From Eudorina sp. 2006-703-Eu-15 (lineage: Eukaryota; Chlorophyta; Chlorophyceae; Chlamydomonadales; Volvocaceae), in assembly GCA_003117195.1 (NCBI GenBank), contig BDSI01000003.1, forward strand, positions 2,323,551-2,387,550: a stretch of 64,000 bases of DNA. Direction: 5' to 3'. Positions 11,801-21,700 of this stretch are shown piece by piece. A program made the translations under genes and the position numbers. The number at the start of each line of letters is the position of its first letter. The first letter of the stretch is position 1. The notes beneath the pieces were generated by a model, which saw only the letters and a list, made by a program, of their open reading frames with translations, did not search any database and was not told the origin of the DNA.

Positions 11801-14800
11801 CAGCCCGACGTCANNNNNNNNNNNNNNNNNNNNNNNNNNNNNNNNNNNNNNNNNNNNNNNNNNNNNNNNNNNNNNNNNNNNNNNNNNNNNNNNNNNNNNN
11901 NNNNNNNNNNNNNNNNNNNNNNNNNNNNNNNNNNNNNNNNNNNNNNNNNNNNNNNNNNNNNNNNNNNNNNNNNNNNNNNNNNNNNNNNNNNNNNNNNNNN
12001 NNNNNNNNNNNNNNNNNNNNNNNNNNNNNNNNNNNNNNNNNNNNNNNNNNNNNNNNNNNNNNNNNNNNNNNNNNNNNNNNNNNNNNNNNNNNNNNNNNNN
12101 NNNNNNNNNNNNNNNNNNNNNNNNNNNNNNNNNNNNNNNNNNNNNNNNNNNNNNNNNNNNNNNNNNNNNNNNNNNNNNNNNNNNNNNNNNNNNNNNNNNN
12201 NNNNNNNNNNNNNNNNNNNNNNNNNNNNNNNNNNNNNNNNNNNNNNNNNNNNNNNNNNNNNNNNNNNNNNNNNNNNNNNNNNNNNNNNNNNNNNNNNNNN
12301 NNNNNNNNNNNNNNNNNNNNNNNNNNNNNNNNNNNNNNNNNNNNNNNNNNNNNNNNNNNNNNNNNNNNNNNNNNNNNNNNNNNNNNNNNNNNNNNNNNNN
12401 NNNNNNNNNNNNNNNNNNNNNNNNNNNNNNNNNNNNNNNNNNNNNNNNNNNNNNNNNNNNNNNNNNNNNNNNNNNNNNNNNNNNNNNNNNNNNNNNNNNN
12501 NNNNNNNNNNNNNNNNNNNNNNNNNNNNNNNNNNNNNNNNNNNNNNNNNNNNNNNNTTCCCGCGGTCCAGCTCCGACGTCAGCCCTCCAGCGCTCCAGCT
12601 CTAAAGCAAGCCCTCCAACAGTCCAGATCCCAAGATAGCCGTCGAGCGGTCCAGCTCCGAAGCCCCCCTCCAGCGGTCCAGCTCCGTTGCCAGCCGTCCC
12701 GCGGTCCAGTTCCGTTGCCAGCCCATAAGCGGTCCAACTCCGACGCCAGCCGTCCGCGGTCCAGCTCCGAAGCCACCCCTCCAGCCGTCCAGCTCCGAAG
12801 CCAGCCCTTGAGCGGTCCAGCTCCGTTGCCAGCTATCCCGCGGTGCAGCTCCGACGACAGCCCTCCAGCGGTCGAGCTCCGAAGCCAGCCCTTGAGCTGT
12901 CTAGCTCCGTTGCCAGCCGTCCCGCGGTCAAGCTCCGACGTCAGCCCTCCAGCGGTCCAGCTCCGAAGCCAGCCCTTGAGCTGTCTGTCTCCGTTGCCAG
13001 CCGTCCCGCGGTCCAGCTCCGACGTCAGCCCCCCAGCGGTCCAGCTCCGAAGCCAGCCCTTGAGCGGTCCAGCTCCGTTGCCAGCCGTCCCGCGGTCCAG
13101 CTCCGACGTCAGCCCTCCAGCGGTCCAGCTCCGAAGCCAGCCCTTGAGCGGTCCAGCTCCGTTGCCAGCCGTCGATCCGTCCAGCTCCGTTGCCAGCCTT
13201 CCCGCGGTCCAGCTCCGACGTCAGCCCTCCAGCGCTCCAGCTCTAAAGCAAGCCCTCCAGCAGTCCAGATCCCAAGATAGCCGTCGAGCGGTCCAGCTCC
13301 GAAGCCCCCCCTCCAGCGGTCCAGCTCCGTTGCCAGCCGTCCCGCGGTCCAGTTCCGTTGCCAGCCCTTAAGCGGTCCAACTCCGACGCCAGCCGCCCCG
13401 CGGTCCAGCTCCGAAGCCACCCCTCCAGCCGTCCAGCTACGAAGCCAGCCCTTGAGCGGTCCAGCTCCGTTGCCAGCTATCCCGCGGTCCAGCTCCGACG
13501 ACAGCCCTCCAGCGGTCGAGCTCCGAAGCCAGCCCTTGAGCGGTCCAACTCCGTTGCCAGCCGTCCCGCGGTCCAGCTCCGACGTCAGCCCTCCAGCGGT
13601 CCAGCTCCGAAGCCAGCCCTTGAGCGGTCCAACTCCGTTGCCAGCCGTCCCGCGGTCCAGCTCCGACGTCAGCCCTCCAGCGGTCCAGCTCCGAAGCCAG
13701 CCCTTGAGCGGTCCAGCTCCGTTGCCAGCCGTCCCGCGGTCCAGCTCCGACGTAAGCCCTTCAGCGGTCCAGCTCCGTTGCCAGCCCTTGAGCGGTCCAG
13801 CTCCGTTGCCAGCCGTCCCGCGGTCCAGCGCCGACGTAAGCCCTTCAGCGGTCCAGCTCCGAAGCCAGCCCTTGAGCGGTCCAGCTCCGTTGCCAGCCGT
13901 CCCGCGGTCCAGCTCCGACGTCAGCCCTCCAGCGGTCCAGCTCCGAAGCCAGCCCTTGAGCGGTCCAGCTCCGTTGCCAGCCGTCCCGCGGTCCAGCTCC
14001 AACGTAAGCCCTTCAGCGGTCCAGCTCCGTTGCCAGCCCTTGAGCGGTCCGGCTCCGTTGCCAGCCTTCCCGCGGTCCAGCTCCGACGTCAGCCCTCCAG
14101 CGGTCCAGCTCCGAAGCCAGCCCTTGAGCGGTCCAGCTCCGTTGCCAGCCGTCCCGCGGTCCAGCTCCGACGTCAGCCCTCCAGCGGTCCAGCTCCGAAG
14201 CCAGCCCTTGAGCGGTCCAGCTCCGTTGCCAGCCGTCCCGCGGTCCAGCTCCGACGTAAGCCCTTCAGCGGTCCAGCTCCGTTGCCAGCCGTCCCGCGGT
14301 CCAGCTCCGACGTCAGCCCTCCAGCGGTCCAGCTCCGATCCATCCCTTGAGCGTTCCAGCTCCGTTGCCAGCCGTCCCGCGGTCCAGCGCCGACGTCAGC
14401 CCTCCAGCGGTCTAGCTCCGTTGCCAGCCCTTGAGCGGTCCGGCTCCGTTTCAAGCCTTCCAGCGGTCCAGCTCCGACGTCAGCCCTCCAGCGCTCCAGC
14501 TCTAAAGCAAGCCCTCCAGCAGTCCAGATCCCAAGATAGCCGTCGAGCGGTCCAGCTCCGAAGCCCCCCCTCCAGCGGTCCAGCTCCGTTGCCAGCCGTC
14601 CCGCGGTCCAGTTCCGTTGCCAGCCCTTAAGCGGTCCAACTCCGACGCCAGCCGTCCCGCGGTCCAGCTCCGAAGCCACCCCTCCAGCCGTCCAGCTCCG
14701 AAGCCAGCCCTTGAGCGGTCCAGCTCCGTTGCCAGCTATCCCGCGGTGCAGCTCCGACGACAGCCCTCCAGCGGTCGAGCTCCGAAGCCAGCCCTTGAGC

Positions 14801-16472
14801 TGTCTGTCTCCGTTGCCAGCCGTCCCGCGGTCCAGCTCCGACGTCAGCCCCCCAGCGGTCCAGCTCCGAAGCCAGCCCTTGAGCGGTCCAGCTCCGTTGC
14901 CAGCCGTCCCGCGGTCCAGCTCCGACGTCAGCCCTCCAGCGGTCCAGCTCCGAAGCCACCCCTCAAGCGGTCCAGCTCCGAAGCCAGCCGTCGATCTGTC
15001 CAGCTCCGTTGCCAGCCGTCCCGCGGTCCAGCTCCGACGTCAGCCCTCCAGCGGTCCAGCTCCGTTGCCAGCCCTTGAGCGGTCCGGCTCCGTTGCCAGC
15101 CTTCCCGCGGTCCAGCTGCGACGTCAGCCCTCCAGCGCTCCAGCTCTAAAGCAAGCCCTCCAGCAGTCCAGATCCCAAGATAGCCGTCGAGCGGTCCAGC
15201 TCCGAAGCCCCCCCTCCAGCGGTCCAGCTCCGTTGCCAGCCGTCCCGCGGTCCAGTTCCGTTGCCAGCCCTTAAGCGGTCCAACTCCGACGCCAGCCGTC
15301 CCGCGGTCCAGCTCCGAAGCCACCCCTCTAGCCGTCCAGCTCCGAAGCCAGCCCTTGAGCGGTCCAGCACCGTTGCCAGCTATCCCGCGGTCCAGCTCCG
15401 ACGACAGCCCTCCAGCGGTCGAGCTCCGAAGCCAGCCCTTGAGCGGTCCAACTCCGTTGCCAGCCGTCCCGCGGTCCAGCTCCGACGTCAGCCCTCCAGC
15501 GGTCCAGCTCCGAAGCCAGCCCTTGAGCTGTCTGTCTCCGTTGCCAGCCGTCCCGCGGTCCAGCTCCGACGTCAGCCCTCCAGCGGTCCAGCTCCGAAGC
15601 CAGCCCTTGAGCGGTCCAGCTCCGTTGCCAGCCGTCCCGCGGTCCAGCTCCGACGTCAGCCCTCCAGCGGTCCAGCTCCGAAGCCAGCCCTTGAGCGGTC
15701 CAGCTCCGTTGCCAGCCGTCCCGCGGTCCAGCTCCGACGTCAGCCCTCCAGCGGTCCAGCTCCGAAGCCAGCCCTTGAGCGGTCCAGCTCCGTTGCCAGC
15801 CGTCCCGCGGTCCAGCTCCGACGTAAGCCCTTCAGCGGTCCAGCTCCGTTGCCAGCCCTTGAGCGGTCCAGCTCCGTTGCCAGCCGTCCCGCGGTCCAGC
15901 TCCGACCTCAGCCCTCCCGCGGTCCAGCTCCGATCCATCCCTTGAGCTGTCTAGCTCCGTTGCCAGCCGTCCCGCGGTCCAGCACCGACCTCATCCCTGC
16001 AGCTGTCCAGCGCCGAAGCCCCCCCTCCAGCGGTCCAGCTCCGTTGCCAGCCGTCCCGCGGTCCAGCGCCGACGTTAGCCCTCCAGCGGTCCAGCTCCGA
16101 CGTCAGGACTCCAGCGTTCCAGTTCCGAATCCATCCCTCCCGCGGTCCAGCTCCGATGCCACCCCTCAAGCGGTCCAGCTCCGAAGCCAGCCGTCGATCT
16201 GTCCAGCTCCGTTGCCAGCCGTCCCGCGGTCCAGCTCCGACGTCAGGCCTTCAGCGGTCCAGCTCCGAAGCCAGCCCTTGAGCGGTCCAGCTCCGTTGCC
16301 GGCCGTCCCGCGGTCCAGCTCCGACGTCAGCCCTCCAGCGGTCCAGCTCCGAAGCCAGCCCTTGAGCGGTCCAGCTCCGTTGCCAGCCGTCCCGCGGTCC
16401 AGCTCCGACGTCAGCCCTCCAGCGGTCCAGCTCCGACGTCAGCCCTCCAGCGGTCCAGCTCCGAAGCCAGCC
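5850..16472 (+). repeat. 28-bp satellite, array 2 with higher-order structure
   Basis: This is about 10.6 kb of the same 28-bp monomer. From about 13500 to 15900 the three monomer subtypes run in strict order (ending CCCTTGA, then CGTCCC, then CCCTCCA), giving an 84-bp higher-order unit repeated many times. A rarer marker variant, CTCTAAAGCAAGCC, recurs at about 9160, 10699, 11311, 12599, 13247, 14502 and 15147. These spacings are close to 0.61-0.65 kb or twice that, so there is a second, larger level of repetition. The array contains the assembly gap at 11814-12556. It ends at the telomere-like start of block C. Confidence 0.95.
11814..12556. other. Assembly gap (743 N)
   Basis: A run of N lies inside the satellite. 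The 150 bases left of it carry many single-base losses relative to the monomer (for example GCGTCCAG for GCGGTCCAG), which is typical of an unpolished read end. The true array length is therefore uncertain. Confidence 0.99.
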
Positions 16473-16476
16473 TTAT

Positions 16477-16490
16477 CCCTAAACCCTAAA
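16477..16490 (+). repeat. Interstitial telomere-like motif, left edge of block C
   Basis: Two CCCTAAA units lie at the satellite/block junction, identical to 3325-3338. Confidence 0.85.
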
Positions 16491-18755
16491 GCCGTCGCCG
16501 CCTCAGCCAAAGTCACCCGAACCGTACTTGCTGGCCACCTTCCCCGCCTAACCACAATTAGCCAACCAAAGGCAGGCCACAGCAATCGGAGCAGCGAGCA
16601 CCCATCTCTTTGTCCCAACAGACTGATTGGCTATCGAAGTTCCCCGACCCCTCACGTTCCCAGCCCTACAACCTTAGTCTCCGGTATCCGCTTCAGGTCC
16701 CGAGGATCTTGACAGGTGCTCGACGCGTCCAGAAGTTCGTGAGTCTTGGGTGCCGATCACGGGGTGTCTACAAGGACCGCCTGACGTCCTTGGGTTTCTT
16801 GTTCTCGGACAGGTGACCTCCGCTCCGCTTGCGGGTCAAGGTTGTTGAAGGTGCACTTGAAGAAGGGCGATGTATGCCGTACAGTCGGTCGCCGTCGTGG
16901 AGATGCACGTGGCCTCGATGTCGATCGGACCGTTGCCTCGGTACGGACGGCTGCCTGTGAGGAGGGGGCGGATAGCGACTTGAAGTCACCAAGGGGTACG
17001 ACTGCAGAACGGAACGTGTGGAACGGGAATTGGCCCCCAACGAACATAAGCAAGCCTAGCGGCGCCCTGACTGACCTGAGGCATCAATGCATGGACGATG
17101 CAGGATGCCGTCCATAAGAAGATGCCCAACCGCAGCTAAGTTGCCGATATGGCTGATGTTGTCACTCTTGTGATGCATTAAAGCGTTACCCTAAGAGAAG
17201 ACGGCAAACTTTCTCACGGGCATCGTCGGGCATTTAGACATCCTCGTGTTGCGGACTTCACCAAGATAGTCACGTCCCGTAATCAATGGAAAACATCGCA
17301 TGCAAATCAGCTTCTTATCTAGACGTCTAAAGTTCTTAAACCAGCACTGACCGGCGGTGCCGACGCAACCCTGTCAGCAGCGTCCGACCCCGCAAAGACG
17401 TCTTGACAGCCCTGCCGCAATGAAGTTAATGCTTGTAAAGTCTTGAAATTGAGCGACTATGAAATGACTGCCGGGGCGCTACCTGTAGCATTCCATGCGA
17501 CCACAACAGACAAGCTTGTTGCGCAAACGGCGCGTAGTAGGCAGAGCAACGTGATGAAGAAGCCCTTCGGCTGCTTTCAAGGTGACGATAATCGACTGGG
17601 GCCAACCCTAAAACCAAACTGTCCCAAAGATAGCAATCCATGAATTCTCTGTGAGCTGGTCTTTCTATGATGTAACAATGTAATTCTGTAGCTGTTTGGA
17701 TAAACAAAGCCAAGCAGCATCCCTTTTTTTCCAGGTGCCGATATGTACGACCCTTACGGGTACAGGACTCCCTGTCCTCCATCTCTGGATAGTGATTCAA
17801 TATGTGCGTCATCAATATGAAGAACATAAGCTGGTTAGTGTGCTGGACAGCTTGCGACTCGCGTGTCGTGCAATTCAGCTGCATGTTGTGACTGCACCAC
17901 TGCAAAAGCTCTGCAGGCGATGCTCGGTCAGGCAGATACAAATCTGCGAATGACATTGCTATACAACGTTTAGGGCTATCTCCAACCTCCCTTCAGTGGC
18001 ATCTTGGCGCAAACCGGGACTTGACGGGCGAGCTAGGCGTGCCCGCAAGATGATGGCAGCCCAAAGTGACTTGCCTGCCTTGGCAGCAACGCCCGCCGGG
18101 GTCAGTAACTTTACCCAGCCGCAGCAAAACGTCCTGCCCCTGGACCGCACCCTGCTGTTCGTCCGCATTGCCACCACCATCAACATCAGCAGCAACAACA
18201 GCAGTAATGCGGCCCTCCCGGCCCTCTCAACCACAGCCGGTGCGTGGTGATACGCGTCGTGACTGCGATGTTGGTGCGGCTGCCTGACGCCCTAACCCCC
18301 TAACCAAATTCCCGAATCGCATTGGCACCGCGCCATGGGCCCTTCTCCTATCGACTAAGTTCTCAGTCCCACTGATACGCTCGGCCCGCCGCTCGCCCGA
18401 CCCCGTGCTGCACCGCCATCGAGCTTGATCCGCCGGCAGAGCACCCTGCCCTCCGGCACTCGTGAGGAGCCGGGCGCGTGACCGCCGCCTCAGCCTCTGG
18501 GTGGTGTCACAGCGCAGCAGCACGTGGATGGGTGCCTCGAAGCCCCGAAGCCCCGCGGAGTTGCGGAGGGCATACATACATACATACATACATATATGCA
18601 GGATGGCGCCCAGCTCTTCGAGGAGCAGCCAGGCGATGGGTAAACCCTAGCTGCTGCTGCTCCTCGACGAACCACGCGCCCTGCGGTTCTATCCAAAGGG
18701 GGGCCGATACCCAGCAGGTCCTCTTCCCCTCCCCTGGGCATCTTGCTGCCCCCCC

Positions 18756-18768
18756 TAAACCTAAACCT
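18756..18768 (+). repeat. Telomere-like tract overlapping the OPR gene stop
   Basis: TAAACCTAAACCT is the last sequence shared with block copy B. The minus-strand TAG stop of the OPR gene (18761-18763) is formed by the CTAAACC inside it. Confidence 0.8.
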
Positions 18769-21700
18769 GCACCACCACCTCCTCTGCCTCCCCCAGTTGA
18801 ATGCCGCTGAGGAGCGCCTCGTTGATCCGCGCCTGGGGCCGGATTGGGGTTGGGGTACCGGACGGGGTACAGGGCCGGTGTGTGGGTGGGGTGGGGTGGG
18901 GTGGGGTGGGGTGGGGTGGGGTGGGTGGCTCTACTGGGTCAGGTCCGGCCCACCCACCTGCAAGAACTCTCGCCGGGAAGACTCGGAGGTCAGCCTGTCC
19001 CACTCCTGTAGGGGGGGAGAAAGGGGGGAGGGGGGGAAGGGAGGGGGGGAGGGGAGGGGTAGAAAAAGAAACAGCCCAGGCGGAGAGGGGTGCGCAACCC
19101 GTGCGCAAGATCCGCGAGGCATGTTAATGGAGGTGTCACTCAGCAGTCCAGTACTACTGCAGTAAAAGAAGGGAACATCTCACAAAGCAAGCTGACAATC
19201 AATGAATGCTTTCACTGTGCCTTCCAAGACTGCTATACACAGTGCGTCAAGGGTGTGCTCAGGTGTGGCCCTCCCCCCCCCCGGCCCCCCGGGTCGCGTA
19301 TTGACTCCTGTGCCACGTATCGGTTCCCCAATCCATACCCCCCGGCCCCCCGGGTCGCTGGGCCTTATAATACGCAGCGCGCTGCGCCGCTCCGGTGTCC
19401 CGAACTGCCGATGCAGCGGTGGATTACAAACTGGAGACCCAGCACCGAAAGAAACCACCTCCACCCGTCCGTACCTTGTACGTCACGCTGACGACGCGCC
19501 AGCCCAGTCGCTGCAGGTGGCGGCGCTTCATGGCGGTGGCGCCCAGCACCGCCCCCCCCGGGGTGCGGGAGGTGTGGGTGGGTCCGTCCGCCTCCAGGGC
19601 GATCCGCAGCTGCGGCAGCGTGATGTCGATCGAGTAGCCTGGGCGGCGGCCCCCGGAGGGGTGGGCGGTAGGGGTACGAGGTAAGAGGTAGTAAGAGGTA
19701 AAGAGGTAAGGGCTAGGGGCAGAGGGTTTGGGGTTCACGGGCTGCCCACCCCACATCCCGCGGCCGACACCCTCCGCTCACAGCGCCGCCCATCCCATCG
19801 ACCGCCCCTGGAGCCGCCCGGTCACATCGGATTCGGGGCATCTATCGTCTTGTCCGTCATCATCTCCCCTCCCCTCCTTCAGCGCGGCCGCGCCGCCACG
19901 CGCCCGCGCGCGGTCTCTATCTTTTCGTTTGCTCTGCAGGTACCGCACCCCGTAAGTATACTGCGTTATGCTGGGTGTGCCCGGGTTCGTTCTACGGGTT
20001 TATTTATTTTTTTCAATTTAATCCCCTCCTTCCCCTGGCTCTCTCCCTGGAGACACCCCCCAGCAGCTGCGCCTCACCCACGCTGTTGTCTTCCAGCAGG
20101 TGCATCATCCGCAGCCCCGTCAGCGTGTTGGCCATCTGCCGCTGGTAGCCGCTCTGCACCCGCCGCCTCAGCCCGCTAGTGGCCGCCAGGAACACGTCCC
20201 GGGCGCGCAGCAGCAGGGCACGAGCCGCCGCCGCATCCACCACCTGACCCGCCGCCGCCGCTGCCAGACCCGCCGCCGTCAGGTCCTCAGCCGCCACGGC
20301 GGCGCCGGCCCGCCGCCGGACGGCGGCGGCGGCGCCGCCGCCGCCGCTGCCGCGCGCCGGCTGCCGCTGCTGCGGTGAGGGCGAGGCGGCGGCCGCCGAG
20401 GTCCCGCCGGGGCTGTGGGAAGCTGGTGCTGGTGCAGGTGCGGCGGCTGGTGGCGGGGACAGGGCGGAGGACTCCAGGTGGATGGCGAGGTTGGCCTGCC
20501 AGATCTGGGTGAGGACGGGCTCCGCGGGCGGCACCTCTGCGGCGCGGCGAAGCAGCTGCGTCCAGGCGGACCTGCGGGCGACACCCAGCGACCCACGGGT
20601 CATACACACACACACACGCACGCACTCCTGCTCTGCTCGCCTGAGAACACAGGCACGCGCACGGACGCCGGTCTCAGGAGCTGGGGGGCCCGGGAGGCGA
20701 AGCTCCACGGCACGCGTACGGAACTGTACGGGCAATAGCTCGGCTTGTAGAGCATCAAAGCCATAATCCCTGTACCGTATCACCATGGATAGCAACATCT
20801 AGCTGTGTTGTATGCCGTCTGCTGCTGCATGGTGTGGGGCGCGCTTGAGGTTGGTGGTGTGCTGTGGTGTGCTGTGGTGTACGGCACCCCACCTGAACGG
20901 CACCGTGTCCACCTGCTCCATCACCGCCAGAGCCCATACAGCCCCCGCCAGCTGCTGGGGGGTGAAGCTGCGCACGTCGCCGCGGGCCGCCTCACCGCCG
21001 CCGCCGCCGTCGCTGCCGCCTGCACCCCCCGGGGGCAGAACAGAGCAGGAGCGGTCAAAAGCAGTGCGACATTCGATTCGGCCCCGGCCCGACCCCGCCT
21101 GACCCGCCTCAACTACAGACGTCCCCGCATGCCTTCCAGAGCGGAGCTGGGCGGCGGATGACCACAGCGCCTCGCGACCCAAGCAGCTCTACTTGACCCC
21201 TTCACTTCATCGCAGTAGGCCCCCCCCCTACCCCCTCCCCTACCCAAAACCACTCACGCGCCGCTACCTCAACACGGCGATGCCATGCAAGCCAGCCCCA
21301 CTGCCGGACCGTGCCACCTGCCTTGCCTGCCACGCCTGCCGCCCCACTCACCCTTGCCGCTCCGCCGCCCCCTGGACCTCCCTCTCCCCCCCTTCCCGGC
21401 AGCTGCTCCACCGGCCGCCTGGGCTCCCGGGTGCCCCCCCTGGCGCTCCCTCCACGACCAGTCGGGCCTTATGGTAAGCAGCAGCCTGTCCGGCCGGTGC
21501 CCCAGGGAGGCGAAGCCCCACAGCACCCGGGTCACGTCGCGGGGCTGCAGGGCCGCCAGCCCGCCCGCCTGCGCGCGCGAGAGTGAGTGAACACGGGGGC
21601 AAAAGAACATATGTGTGAGAACACCCAAGGTACGTGATCCCCGTCTTACATTATGCGGACGGGCAAGATGTCGGGAGGAGGAGTACCCCCTTTACCCGAG

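Larger units (their letters stand above)
16473..18768 (+). repeat. Subtelomere-like block, copy C (complete, next to genes)
   Basis: This is the third copy of the block, beginning at CCCTAAACCCTAAA (16477-16490). It has small deletions relative to copy B: about 10 bp near 18022, about 13 bp near 18157, and no 200-bp segment near 18215. CATA units lie at 18571-18598. It ends in CTAAACCTAAACCT, after which no satellite follows. Instead the terminal exon of the OPR/RAP gene starts within the last bases. A 176-codon minus-strand frame (17426-17956) has no recognisable motif and is broken in copy B. Confidence 0.92.

Noticed and set aside
5850..16472. Possible CRISPR-like direct repeats
   Set aside because: The 28-bp units are directly adjacent with no unique spacers, carry ordered subtypes, and sit in a eukaryotic genome with introns. 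It is a satellite.
988..16472. Long Pro/Ser-rich and Trp/Gly-rich open frames in the satellite
   Set aside because: They are open on both strands and in several frames simultaneously because of the repeat unit, with no start context or conserved ends. Not annotated as genes.
17426..17956. 176-codon minus-strand ORF in block copy C
   Set aside because: Broken by indels in copy B, absent from copy A, and no recognisable motif. Unlikely to be a conserved gene.
18740..19165. Plus-strand ORFs opposite the OPR 3' end
   Set aside because: Antisense to the last two OPR exons and to GTGGG repeats; no protein features.
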